DNA of 64,000 nucleotides from Candidatus Phytoplasma ziziphi (GTDB lineage Bacteria > Bacillota_I > Bacilli_A > Acholeplasmatales > Acholeplasmataceae). The notes beneath the pieces are model-generated. The model saw nothing but the letters and a program-made list of their open reading frames with translations. It searched no databases and was not told where the DNA came from. Made by a program: the position numbers and the translations under genes. Each line of letters begins with the position of its first letter. Position 1 is the first letter of the stretch. The DNA lies in contig NZ_CP025121.1 in assembly GCF_003640545.1 (NCBI RefSeq), positions 310,001-374,000 on the forward strand, given 5' to 3'. Positions 10,131 through 21,335 of the stretch are shown piece after piece.

Positions 10131-10165
10131 TTTTATTATATTTGGAAGTTCCAAATATAATAAAA
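10131..10165. repeat. Perfect 17-bp palindrome in the leader of ABC copy 2
   Basis: Arms 10131-10147 and 10149-10165 are perfect reverse complements around a single central G (core TTTGGAAGTTCCAAA). It lies 33 bases before the copy 2 start and is absent from the matching place in copy 1. There the sequence runs straight through AAAAATAATTTTAGC, and that AAATAATTT motif appears on both sides of the insert in copy 2. This looks like a small palindromic insertion with a short direct repeat, or an operator. Confidence 0.7.
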
Positions 10166-10490
10166 TATAAAAAAATAATTTTAGCTTATTTGCATAAATA
10201 TAATTTGTTTTAATATAAAAAAATAATGTCGAAATATAAATGAATTCTTTAATAAAAATTTAGAAAGTTATTTTTTATTTAATATTTTTTAAGTAAAAAT
10301 GATTTTTTTCCTTAAATGAAGTTTCATTTTGATATAAAAGATAATTTTTGAAAATCTTTTTAAAAGAATTTTTTTATTTTTTAATATTAATTACTTATGT
10401 TATACATTTTTTTAAAAAATAATTAAATTTAATGATTTGTTTTAAAAAATGTATAAAAAACGAAATCTTTCAATTTTATAAAAATTTATT

Positions 10491-11483
10491 TTAATAAAGA
10501 ATTCCTTCTTCTAATAAAGATAGCAAATCTTTATTAGAAGCATCGATAATATAATTTTTGATATCAATGTTTTTCAAAAGTTCTTGCAAACTTTTTTTGT
10601 TATAGGAAACATTGACAAATTTTTCTAAAAATTCTGATAAATTATTTTCTTTATGAAAAAAATCTCCTTTAAAAATTATTTTTGATATTTTACCTTTGTT
10701 TAAAGATAAGAAAATTTCTAAATTACCCCAATTAAAACGTTTTTGTAATTTTTTGTCATATGCAGGATGTTCTCCGAAAATCCATTCTTTAGAAGAATAT
10801 TTTTTTGCCATTTGTTCAATTTTATATATTTCATCTAAAGTTAAATTGTATTCTTCATTTGTTAAATAATTATTTAGATAATCCATTAATTCTTGTTGAG
10901 ACATGCCGTTTAAATGTTCTTTTAAATTAGTAACTCTTGAAGAAACACTGGTGATTCCTTTAGAAATTAGTTTTTCATTGTTAGGGGTAATACACCTTAC
11001 CATGGTATCAATATCACAATCATATAGTAAAGTTCCATGCATTACCATACCGTTTTTATTTTGCATAAAGGCATTGCCCGAAACTTTTTTTTCATTTAAA
11101 AGAATATCATTTCTACCGCTAAAATATAAATTAATTCCTAATTTACCAAAAGCTTCAATAATCTTGCCTAAATACTCTTTGAAATTAAAATTTTTATCTT
11201 TTTTGGCAGTAATAATACTAAAAAGAGGCGTTTGAGGATCGTTATAAACACATCCTCCGCCTGTCGGCCTTCTAAATAATTGAATTTGATTTTTTGTAGT
11301 AAAATCTAAATTTACTTCATTTTCAATAATTTGATTTTTTCCTATAACTACGCCTTGGATTTGCCATTGGAAAAAAAAACAAAATTCGTCTTTTTTTAAA
11401 AGATTATTCAAAATATATTCTTCTAAAGCGAAATAAAAATAAGGTTTAAAATCTTTTAATCTATTATATTTTACTAAAATCAT
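10491..11483 (-). CDS. lplA: Lipoate-protein ligase A
   Basis: LplA uses ATP to attach scavenged lipoic acid to E2 subunits of 2-oxoacid dehydrogenases, consistent with an organism that cannot make lipoate. At 330 residues it has the full N-terminal catalytic domain plus the C-terminal accessory domain. Visible motifs: GVVIGKNQ, RRPTGGGCVYND (lipoate/adenylate loop) and KKVSGNAF, which contains the catalytic lysine. It lies 63 bases downstream of dnaJ on the minus strand and may be read through from the heat-shock operon, though AAAGGA before its ATG gives it a ribosome-binding site of its own. About 335 AT-rich bases without a gene separate it from the ABC copy 2 start and contain that gene's promoter region. 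Confidence 0.93.
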   Translation of the reverse strand: MILVKYNRLKDFKPYFYFALEEYILNNLLKKDEFCFFFQWQIQGVVIGKNQIIENEVNLDFTTKNQIQLFRRPTGGGCVYNDPQTPLFSIITAKKDKNFNFKEYLGKIIEAFGKLGINLYFSGRNDILLNEKKVSGNAFMQNKNGMVMHGTLLYDCDIDTMVRCITPNNEKLISKGITSVSSRVTNLKEHLNGMSQQELMDYLNNYLTNEEYNLTLDEIYKIEQMAKKYSSKEWIFGEHPAYDKKLQKRFNWGNLEIFLSLNKGKISKIIFKGDFFHKENNLSEFLEKFVNVSYNKKSLQELLKNIDIKNYIIDASNKDLLSLLEEGILY

Positions 11484-11546
11484 CGATTTATCCTTTCAAG
11501 ATACAAAAAAAGATTTTAAAAAAGAAAAAAGTAAGTTTTATTTATC

Positions 11547-12665
11547 TTAAAAAAACCAAGATTTATTTTTTTTGATATTTTCGTTAAATGTATCTAATTC
11601 TTTAATTTGTTCAATAAGTTTTTTTTGATGACTAGATAATTTAGTAGGAGTTTTAATTTTGACAATAACAAAATGATCTCCTTTACGAAAATTGGAATGT
11701 AAATAAGGAATACCTTTATTTTTTAATTTAAATTTAGTATGAGTTTGTGTTCCTTCTGGTATTTTTAATTCGACATCGCCATAAATAGTGGGAATATTTA
11801 ATTCTTTTCCTAAGATAGCATCATAAAAATTAATCCAAACAGTGGAAATAATATTTTGTTTTTCTCTTTCAAAAAATTCATGAGGCTGAATTTTAAAAGT
11901 TACATATAAATCACTGTTTTTAGAATTTAAGTGCCCTCCGTGTCCTTGTTGGTCGAGTTTCATTGTCATTCCATCTTCTACTCCAGCAGGAATATCAATG
12001 TTTATTGTTTTAACATTTGAAACTCTTTTAGAACATTTACAAGATGAACATTTTTTAGTAATTATTCTACCTTCGCCTCTACAATAAGAACATACTTGTT
12101 GGGTACCAATATTTCCTAAAAAAGTTCTTTGATATTTTGTAATATGTCCTGTTCCGTTACAATAATTACAAATTCGAACATCTTCTTTATTTTGCGCCCC
12201 TGTTCCATTACATTGTTTACAATCTTCTTCGAAATTTATTTTAATTTCCTTTTTTCCGCCTAAACATGCTTCTAAAAAATCAATAACACATTCTACGTAT
12301 TTATCTTGAACATTATTTGTATTTTTTTGTTTATTAGTTCGATTTTCTCCGAAAAAACTTCCAAAAATATCATCAAAATTGCCAAAATCGGAACTACTAA
12401 AACCTTGGTTGAAACCTTGAAACCCACTATTATTAAAATTACTATAATCTTGGTGACCAAAACGATCATAATCACTTCTTTTTTGCGCGTTACTTAATAT
12501 TTGATAAGCTTCTTGAACTTCTTTAAATTTTTCAGCAGCATTATCTTCTTTAGATACATCAGGATGATATTTTTTAACAAGTTTACGATAAGATTTTTTA
12601 ATTTCTGTATCACTCGCATTTTTAGAAACTTCTAAAACATCATAATAATCCCTTTTAGATTTCAT
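11547..12665 (-). CDS. dnaJ: Chaperone protein DnaJ
   Basis: Hsp40 co-chaperone that stimulates DnaK ATPase and delivers unfolded substrates. In order along 372 residues: J domain with HPD (residues 34-36), Gly/Phe-rich linker (about 75-105, FNNSGFQGFNQGF), cysteine-rich zinc region (about 138-215) and two C-terminal beta domains. The zinc repeats read CKQCNGTG, CNYCNGTG, CSYCRGEG and CSSCKCSK. The last is degenerate in its glycines but keeps its cysteine pair, so both zinc sites can still form. The C-terminal dimerisation end is shortened relative to E. coli DnaJ. It follows dnaK by ~100 bases that contain a hairpin at 12712-12745. Confidence 0.96.
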   Translation of the reverse strand: MKSKRDYYDVLEVSKNASDTEIKKSYRKLVKKYHPDVSKEDNAAEKFKEVQEAYQILSNAQKRSDYDRFGHQDYSNFNNSGFQGFNQGFSSSDFGNFDDIFGSFFGENRTNKQKNTNNVQDKYVECVIDFLEACLGGKKEIKINFEEDCKQCNGTGAQNKEDVRICNYCNGTGHITKYQRTFLGNIGTQQVCSYCRGEGRIITKKCSSCKCSKRVSNVKTINIDIPAGVEDGMTMKLDQQGHGGHLNSKNSDLYVTFKIQPHEFFEREKQNIISTVWINFYDAILGKELNIPTIYGDVELKIPEGTQTHTKFKLKNKGIPYLHSNFRKGDHFVIVKIKTPTKLSSHQKKLIEQIKELDTFNENIKKNKSWFF

Positions 12666-12711
12666 AATAAAAACTCCTATAGTTTTATATTAGATTTTAT
12701 AGTTAATAAAG

Positions 12712-12745
12712 AAACCAAAAAAAGATTAATTTCTTTTTTTGGTTT
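12712..12745 (-). terminator. Hairpin between dnaK and dnaJ (attenuator or processing site)
   Basis: AAACCAAAAAAAGA (12712-12725) pairs perfectly with 12732-12745 around a 6-base loop. On the minus strand the U-rich tract lies inside the second arm and no extended T run follows. It is more likely a partial terminator or mRNA processing/stability element that lowers dnaJ relative to dnaK than a full stop. Confidence 0.5.
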
Positions 12746-12763
12746 GTATTCTGTCAAAGGAAA

Positions 12764-15440
<2,677 letters not shown>

Positions 15441-15463
15441 TTTATATCAAATAAAACTCCTTT

Positions 15464-16492
15464 TTATTTATTTTTTTCATATAAATGAGATATATGAGCT
15501 GATAAATATTCTAAAATAGGTATAATTTCTGAATATTTAATTACATTAGAGCCTAAAACAGCTATAAATCCTTTTTCATTTTCGTTAATATTGTAAGGAA
15601 TAGAAACAAAAATAAATTTTTTATAAGGAATTAATCTAATTTGATTAGCTAATTTGCAAATTACTTCTTTCGAATCGTAAAAAAAATTATTTAATTTTTT
15701 TGTATTTAAAATTTCGCATATATCTTTAATATTTGTGATTTCTTGTTCCGTTTGAGAAGTTAAAAAATTAGAAATACCATAAAAAGAAGTATTATTATTA
15801 TAAAATTTATAAAAAGCTTCTAAAAAAAATTGTATTAATTTTTCTTGATATTTAATATGTTTTTTGATTTGCTCTTGGCAAAGATCACTTTGGATAATTT
15901 TTAAAGCTTCGTTTAAATATTTATTGATTAATAAATTATTAAAAATGTCTACAATTATCTTTAAATCTTCCGCTTTAAATTCTTTATCTTCATCTAAAAA
16001 AATATTTTGATGTTGCAAATGACCTTTATTTGTAAGAACAAAAATAACTGCTTGTTGAGGATTAACAAAAATCAAATCAATTTTTTTAATTTTACTTGTT
16101 TTTAAAATATCAGGTTTGATATCTATAATAGCATGATTTGTCAAATTACATAATAATTTTAAAACTTCTTGAATAATTTTTTCTTTATTTGAATTTTTTT
16201 TTTGGATTATTTTTTCAAACAAAGTTAAAATTTCTTTATTTTCTGGCTTGCGAGTCATTAAATTATTAAGATAAAAAACATAACCTTTTAAAGAAGGAAT
16301 TCTACCGCTAGATTTATGATTTTTTATTAAATAACCTTTTTCTTCTAATTGCAACATATCATAACGAATAGTAGCACTGGAAAATTTTAAATAAGGCACT
16401 TTAGATAAAAATTCAGAACCTATGGGTTTAACTTCTTTAGAGTAATTTTCGATAACAGCCTTTAAAATTAATCTTTTTCGATTCGAAAGCAA
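15464..16492 (-). CDS. hrcA: Heat-inducible transcription repressor HrcA
   Basis: HrcA binds CIRCE operators and represses the chaperone genes; GroE helps it fold in other bacteria. The 342-residue frame starts with TTG, supported by AGAGGTG 8 bases upstream. The N-terminal winged helix shows KPIGSEFLSK, SSATIRYDMLQLEEKGYL and SSGRIPSLKGY, which are diagnostic. The GAF-like middle and dimerisation part follow with lower conservation; KGFIAVLGSN near the end fits the family. It is first in the hrcA-grpE-dnaK-dnaJ operon and lies directly behind two CIRCE-bearing promoters, so it is autoregulated. Confidence 0.94.
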   Translation of the reverse strand: MLSNRKRLILKAVIENYSKEVKPIGSEFLSKVPYLKFSSATIRYDMLQLEEKGYLIKNHKSSGRIPSLKGYVFYLNNLMTRKPENKEILTLFEKIIQKKNSNKEKIIQEVLKLLCNLTNHAIIDIKPDILKTSKIKKIDLIFVNPQQAVIFVLTNKGHLQHQNIFLDEDKEFKAEDLKIIVDIFNNLLINKYLNEALKIIQSDLCQEQIKKHIKYQEKLIQFFLEAFYKFYNNNTSFYGISNFLTSQTEQEITNIKDICEILNTKKLNNFFYDSKEVICKLANQIRLIPYKKFIFVSIPYNINENEKGFIAVLGSNVIKYSEIIPILEYLSAHISHLYEKNK

Positions 16493-16519
16493 TGCTCACA
16501 CCTCTAGTGTCGATCAATT

Positions 16520-16578
16520 CTAGCACTCATTTATAATGACTGCTAATATTATTATATTATTTTTTTTATAAATGTCAA
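16520..16578 (-). promoter_or_regulatory. Promoter and CIRCE operator 1 of the hrcA operon
   Basis: On the minus strand TTGACA (16573-16578), a 16-bp spacer and TATAAT (16551-16556) make a consensus sigma-A promoter. Immediately downstream lies CIRCE at 16520-16546, read on the plus strand as CTAGCACTC, nine bases, GACTGCTAA. The consensus is TTAGCACTC-N9-GAGTGCTAA, so each arm carries one change. The operator covers the expected transcription start and ends 28 bases before the hrcA TTG codon. Confidence 0.93.
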
Positions 16579-16693
16579 TAATAAAAATTAATATTTTTAC
16601 AAAAATAAATAAAAATTTTTTGAATATGCTTGTATTGATAAATAGAGATTTTTTTATTTTTTTGAAAGTAACTTTTATTATTGTCGATCTATT

Positions 16694-16752
16694 CTAGCAC
16701 TCATTTATAATGACTGCTAATATTATTATATTATTTTTTTTATAAATGTCAA
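16694..16752 (-). promoter_or_regulatory. Promoter and CIRCE operator 2 (tandem duplicate)
   Basis: A second copy of the same unit: TTGACA (16747-16752), 16-bp spacer, TATAAT (16725-16730) and an identical CIRCE at 16694-16720. It reads toward hrcA from 174 bp further upstream. Both CIRCE copies carry the same two arm substitutions, showing that one was duplicated from the other. Confidence 0.92.
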
Positions 16753-16927
16753 TAATAAAAATTAATATTTTTGACAAAAAATAAATAAAAGTTATTTTAA
16801 TTAATATATTATTAATAAGTAGAGAGTTTTGTAATTTTTAAATTGGTTATTAATTTATTTACTTGTTTATGATTGTAAAAACATATTATTGTATAGATTT
16901 TAAAAATTTAAAACAATAATTTAGAAA

Positions 16928-19750
16928 ATGGAAAAGCACTTGAAAAATATGGATAGTATCGTTTTATCTTTTATAAATAAAAAAAGATTTATATTATTTT
17001 TTTTAATATTTCTGTTATTTTTATTTTTTTATTATAAATATTTATTTATTAAATATCAAAATCAAATTATTCAAAATGATTATAAAAAAAATCAAATTAC
17101 ATTTAATTTAAAAGATAAAGTTTTAGAAGAAAAGATTCAAATGATAGGAGACATGCAAAAAAAAATCCAAAATATCTTTGATTTTGAAAAAGATAAGCCA
17201 TCCTTTATTTTGAAACCTCATCGTTTTAACAAAGGAGATGTAGTATATGCTTTTACTTTAGATATTTCGTCTCATATGGAACCTTTTCAAGAAGGTATTG
17301 TAAGTAAAAATTATGCTTTAAGTGATAATGAGTATTTACCTATTTCTATTAAAGGCGGAAATAATAAAATATTTTTTAATACTAAAGGAGAATTTATAGG
17401 TATTTCCGTGCCAAATCAAGATCCAAATATTATAATTAACCATATAATAACATCTAATTCTATTTTTTATTTTTTTAAATGTCAATTGAATTTAGAACAA
17501 TCAGATTTATCTTCTGAAAAAGATATTGATATCAAAAATAAATATTATTTTTTGTTAGAAGTAGATAATAAGAAATATAAAATTTTTTTAAATCAAGAAG
17601 GATGGTTTTTAGGTTTTTATAATAGCTCATCTAAAATTGATTCTAAAAAAAATTTTTTAGATTATATTTTTGATAAGATAGCGTTAGATAAATGTCAAAA
17701 TAATCAAGTGAATATCGAAAAGTCGAATTTACAACAAAAAAATAATTTAGAAAATACAAAATTAAATTATCCTTTCGATGAGGACATCCAAAATTTAAAT
17801 AAAATTACTTTTTTGATTCAAGTCGGAAGTTTGATGCAAAATAAATTTTTAAGTTTAGGATCTGGTTTTATTTTTTGTGTTAAAGAAATAATGGAAAATA
17901 ATGAAATATTTTATGATTATTATGTTTTAACTAATAGGCATGTATTGAAACAAGCTTCAAAATATTCATCAATAAAAATTGAACTTTTTAATATTTATTT
18001 TCAACAAGAGGCGGAAATGTTTGGTTTTATAAATAATCAAGATGTATATGATGATATAGCTATTTTGACTTTTAGAGATAAAAATACAAAAAAATTTGAA
18101 GAAATAAAAACAATTTTAGATAAAGTTTTACCTAAGAAAAAAATAAATGTTTATCAAGGAGAAGTTGTTTATAGTATGGGTTCTCAAATTACTCAAATTA
18201 AATCAAAAAAACTAACTTTTGATAATTTCAATACTCTTTCGCAAGATAAGGATTTATTTTTAAAACCAAATATTATTTGGGGGTTTAATTTATTAAAAAA
18301 AGGTAATATTGTTGATTATAATGAAAAAGAAATTTCTTTTGATATCCAAATTGATTCAGGTAATAGCGGAGGTCCTGTTTTTAATACTCATGGGGAAATT
18401 ATAGGCATAAACAAAAGCGTTATTATAAGTGATTATGTGCCAGATAGAATTTCTCAATGTCTTAATATTGAGCATGTTAAACAAATATGTAATCGAATAA
18501 TTGAATTGCATAAAAAAAATCCAATTAAAAAATTTTTTAAAATTTTACCAGAAGATTATGATTATTTAGAAAATGAATTAAATTCATTTCCTCCTTTTAA
18601 TCAAAATCCAAATTTTTTAATAAAGAATAAAAATAATATTACTATTACAATCGAAGAATTATTAAATTATTTTCGAAATAAAAAAATAAAATCAATTATT
18701 TCTGAGTTAATAAAAGAAGAAAAAGAAATACAATTAAATATTAAGTTAGTAGTTATGTTTTATAAAAAAGAACAAATATTTTCTTTAAATCCTAAAAAAG
18801 AGCAAATAAAAATAATTTATAATGAACAAAAAAATAATATTATTTTTGAAAAAAAGGGCCCAAATAATTTAAATGAAATTAAAATTTATAATTTCGATGA
18901 TATTCAATTAAAAGAACAACATGAACCCTTTATATCTTTAGAATTAGTTTATCCTCATGAATCAAATAATGATAATATGGAAATAAATGAAAAACGTAAA
19001 TTTGATAATTTAAAGAAAATAAAAAATTCTTTAATTTTTTGGGATCAAAATGAAGAAATTAGCGGTAATGGGATTGTTTTTCAAAAAAAATCTTTACCAA
19101 ATAATAATTTTTTATATTTTGTTTTATCTACTTATACAAATAATAAGAATAAATTATTATCGTTAATTGAACCGATTAAAAATATTTTTTCTAATGAAAT
19201 CGAAATAACTATTTTTAATAATGATAATTATCAAAAAGAAAAAGGCCAAATTAACAGTTTTTTATTAGGACGTAATAATTTGATTTTAATAACTTTTGTA
19301 TCTTCCAATAATTACGATATTATTCCGGCCAGATCTTCTAAAAATTTAAATTTAGGAGAAGAAATATTTTTTTTAACAAATAACTATAATGATAATTATT
19401 TTCCACAAATGTTTAAAGGTGTTGTAAGTTATAAAACAAATGATTTTGTCTTGTGTGATTCCGTATTTGATTTAAGGAATAAAAATAAAATTGCTAATCC
19501 TAAATTTAATTTTTTATATTTTGATAATGAAGGTAATTTTATAGGAGTTAATAATATTTTGGAAGAATCTAATAAATTACCACATAATTTTATTAAAGTT
19601 GCTTTATTAAAAGAAAAAGATATATTTGATTTTTTAAAAATATACAAATTAAAAGAAAATTTGACTTTAATTTTTTCTTGTTTATTTGTTCTTATTGTTA
19701 TATTTATTGTTATTATTTATTCGAATTATCCTATAAAAAGAAAATTTTGA
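16928..19750 (+). CDS. Membrane-anchored trypsin-like serine protease, multi-module
   Basis: This 940-residue protein has a membrane span near residues 20-39 and another near 909-932, so most of it should lie between two anchors, probably outside the cell. The middle module (about 285-500) is a trypsin/HtrA-type fold with a complete triad: LTNRHVL (H338), DVYDDIAIL (D376) and DSGNSGGPV (S480). Flanking regions look like decayed copies of the same fold. Near 143-159 the segment GGNNKIFFNTKGEFIGI lines up with the active-site strand GNSGGPVFNTHGEIIGI. From about 698 to 905 there are SGNGIVF, LGRNNLILITF and LYFDNEGNFIGVN in matching order without catalytic residues. No PDZ domain was recognised. 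It is divergent from hrcA. The start lacks a clear ribosome-binding site. Its substrate is unknown. Confidence 0.75.
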   Translation: MEKHLKNMDSIVLSFINKKRFILFFLIFLLFLFFYYKYLFIKYQNQIIQNDYKKNQITFNLKDKVLEEKIQMIGDMQKKIQNIFDFEKDKPSFILKPHRFNKGDVVYAFTLDISSHMEPFQEGIVSKNYALSDNEYLPISIKGGNNKIFFNTKGEFIGISVPNQDPNIIINHIITSNSIFYFFKCQLNLEQSDLSSEKDIDIKNKYYFLLEVDNKKYKIFLNQEGWFLGFYNSSSKIDSKKNFLDYIFDKIALDKCQNNQVNIEKSNLQQKNNLENTKLNYPFDEDIQNLNKITFLIQVGSLMQNKFLSLGSGFIFCVKEIMENNEIFYDYYVLTNRHVLKQASKYSSIKIELFNIYFQQEAEMFGFINNQDVYDDIAILTFRDKNTKKFEEIKTILDKVLPKKKINVYQGEVVYSMGSQITQIKSKKLTFDNFNTLSQDKDLFLKPNIIWGFNLLKKGNIVDYNEKEISFDIQIDSGNSGGPVFNTHGEIIGINKSVIISDYVPDRISQCLNIEHVKQICNRIIELHKKNPIKKFFKILPEDYDYLENELNSFPPFNQNPNFLIKNKNNITITIEELLNYFRNKKIKSIISELIKEEKEIQLNIKLVVMFYKKEQIFSLNPKKEQIKIIYNEQKNNIIFEKKGPNNLNEIKIYNFDDIQLKEQHEPFISLELVYPHESNNDNMEINEKRKFDNLKKIKNSLIFWDQNEEISGNGIVFQKKSLPNNNFLYFVLSTYTNNKNKLLSLIEPIKNIFSNEIEITIFNNDNYQKEKGQINSFLLGRNNLILITFVSSNNYDIIPARSSKNLNLGEEIFFLTNNYNDNYFPQMFKGVVSYKTNDFVLCDSVFDLRNKNKIANPKFNFLYFDNEGNFIGVNNILEESNKLPHNFIKVALLKEKDIFDFLKIYKLKENLTLIFSCLFVLIVIFIVIIYSNYPIKRKF

Positions 19751-20170
19751 TAATATTACACTTTCAAAAATATTGTTTGGTTGCCGCAAATTTATTTTTG
19801 ATGTAAAAAAAATATATTAATAATAATTTAAAAGATATTCTAAATGATAAATTAATTTTTGAAAATCTTTTTTAGGATATTTATTTGGAAATTTATGTTT
19901 ATAAATAGTACATAGGAATTACAACAATAAAATTGATTGTAATTATTAATTTCAGAGATGGATTATTTTTGTCCTTTTGCAAAGCACCAATGTAGAATTT
20001 ATTATTATTTATTGAATGGCCTCAATAGTTTAAATGTTTAAAACACATTAAATGATTAAACTTTGAAAATTTTATTGATTTTGTAGCTATATTGATCAAA
20101 TTGTCCATTTATCACGTATAATTACTTTTTGATATTTATAATAAATACTTGGAACATAAATTTCATTATT
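19751..20170. other. Non-coding stretch with possible decayed coding relics
   Basis: About 420 AT-rich bases without an open frame. The minus strand between ~19960 and ~20160 has short protein-like runs (for example KFYIGALQKDKNNPS) broken by stops and frameshifts. This suggests a heavily decayed gene that I could not identify. No terminator was found directly after the protease gene. Confidence 0.3.
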
Positions 20171-20215
20171 TACTGCTCTTCACTACTCTTTACTCTTCAC
20201 TGCTTTTCACTGCTT
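20171..20215 (+). repeat. Short iteron-like direct repeats at the element's left end
   Basis: Imperfect copies of a ~10-base unit (TACTGCTCTT, CACTACTCTT, CACTGCTTTT, CACTGCTTT) lie just outside the inverted repeat. The right end has three copies of the same unit on the other strand (24321-24345), and a single copy (TTTACTGCTTT) sits inside the element near 23027-23037. Confidence 0.6.
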
Positions 20216-20312
20216 TATTAAAATAAGACCTTTTGAAAATTACTAATTTGAAAAACCAAATTATTTATTTGAAAAAATAAATAGTTTGGTTTTTTTCTTT
20301 TATATAGGAAAA
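20210..20312 (+). repeat. Left inverted repeat of a 4.2-kb element
   Basis: About 103 bp matching the reverse complement of 24221-24325 with only about three differences (two substitutions and a one-base change in a T run). It contains a hairpin whose arms include AACCAAA and TTTGGTT followed by seven T, so it can also act as a transcription terminator at the element's edge. Outward of it, 20171-20215 holds several short copies of ACTGCTTTT/CACT-type sequence. Confidence 0.9.
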
Positions 20313-20345
20313 GGTAGAGCTTTGGTAATTTAAGTTTTTCAAATT

Positions 20346-20720
20346 TTAGTAATTTTGAAAAAGGCTTAAATTAATAAAGCAGTAAATTATTGCGTTTTTG
20401 TCGTTTTGTACGTCCCATAAAAGACGTTTAGCTTTTTTTACATAATTAGAAGCTTTTTTTGCTGGTTCCGAAATTTTTTCGTTAACTTCATTTTCAATTT
20501 TTTTAATTAATTTTGAATTTTTAGATTCAAAGTTTATTTCAGCGTTATATCCTAAATTATCTAATTCTTGTTCTACTGCTTCAAGAACACTAATAACTCC
20601 GTGTTTACGTTCACTAAGTTCATATTCATCTAATGAATAATCAACAGTACTGAAATATTGTGCTTCGTCAACAACAACGTTATCTTGTTTAGTCATTTTT
20701 TGATTTTTTTTATTTTGCAT
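20346..20720 (-). CDS. Hypothetical protein of the inverted-repeat element
   Basis: 124 residues, no family recognised. The N-terminus is polar (MQNKKNQKMTKQDN), the middle acidic (DYSLDEYELSE), and a Lys-rich amphipathic stretch (about 65-95) precedes a short hydrophobic end (IIYCFINLSLF). AAAGGAG lies 8 bases before the ATG, a good ribosome-binding site, and the frame shows normal codon use. It is the last gene of the minus-strand series, ending just inside the left inverted repeat, whose hairpin could terminate it. Confidence 0.6.
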   Translation of the reverse strand: MQNKKNQKMTKQDNVVVDEAQYFSTVDYSLDEYELSERKHGVISVLEAVEQELDNLGYNAEINFESKNSKLIKKIENEVNEKISEPAKKASNYVKKAKRLLWDVQNDKNAIIYCFINLSLFQNY

Positions 20721-21033
20721 TGTGTTTCTCCTTTCTCATTTTTGATTTTTAAATTGTTAATTGTACTCAACAATTTAAAGAGAATATACATTTTCTTTAA
20801 TTATGAAATAGGTAGAAAATTGGAGGGCTTAGATGGTTTTGCGAATAAAACCGAAAATAACAAAGAAAGCGCTAACTTTAAATTATTTTGTTCTAAATTT
20901 AAATCCATTTTTTTTAATTTAAAATATGCCGTACGCAAATTAAATTAAAAAAAACTTTGAAACGGATACCCTCTTTAAATTGTTGAATTAAGGTAAAAAA
21001 AACATTAATCTTGATTTTATGGGTGTTTTTATC

Positions 21034-21235
21034 TTTTTAGTTCTATTTTAGTTCTATTTTAGTTCTATTTTCTTTCAAAAAACATACTTTTTATATAAAT
21101 TTTTATATATTTTCTATATAAATTTATATATTTTCAATAAAAATTCTTATTTTTTTATATAAATTCTTATTTTTTTAATAAAAATTCATATTTTTTTATA
21201 TAAATTCTTATTTTTTTTAAAAAAATAATATAATA
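21034..21235. repeat. AT-rich repeat tract in the 20721-21335 gap
   Basis: Three perfect 11-bp units TTTTAGTTCTA (21034-21067) are followed by ~150 bases made of variants of a ~20-bp unit (attcttatttttttatata, about 21080-21235). No gene fits the surrounding 20721-21335 gap. A low-melting repeat tract beside a helicase-loader gene could be a replication origin, but nothing proves it. Confidence 0.6.
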
Positions 21236-21335
21236 TTCCTATTTTTTTTGATATTTAAGGTGTTATCATAAAAAATTTATTAAATATCATCCAAAATAGA
21301 AACATTATTTTTATTTTTTTATACAATACTAAAAA

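Larger units (their letters stand above)
5930..10460 (-). repeat. Tandem gene duplication (two ABC-exporter units with flanks)
   Basis: The unit containing the copy 1 gene, its 3' terminator and ~350 bases of upstream DNA (about 5930-8040) is repeated as the copy 2 unit (about 8150-10460). Similarity is clear in the terminator (5953-5978 versus 8177-8203), the coding ATPase and permease parts, the ribosome-binding sites and the long AT-rich upstream tracts (7690-8030 versus 10170-10440). The flanks have diverged by scattered substitutions and indels, so the duplication is not recent, while the ATPase codons are still strongly conserved. Confidence 0.85.
16508..16850. repeat. ~174-bp tandem duplication of the hrcA control region
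   Basis: 16508-16681 and 16682-16850 align over their whole length. The first ~106 bases (TGTCGATC through the promoter) are nearly identical and the remainder is more diverged. The second copy has TTGACA on the plus strand at 16771-16776 that the first lacks, which could contribute to a promoter for the divergent protease gene. Confidence 0.85.

Noticed and set aside
10098-10154. Upstream ATG extending ABC exporter copy 2 by 19 residues
   Set aside because: It lies in the palindromic insertion, is absent from copy 1, and the ribosome-binding site fits the ATG at 10097.
19960-20160. Possible decayed IS3-type transposase on the minus strand
   Set aside because: Short protein-like runs are broken by many stops, and I could not line them up with transposase motifs (DDE residues) with confidence.
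20658-20948. Plus-strand 96-codon frame in the inverted-repeat element
   Set aside because: It runs antisense through the start and ribosome-binding site of the 20346-20720 gene and has Phe/Leu-rich composition. Only its end (after ~20820) looks mildly protein-like.
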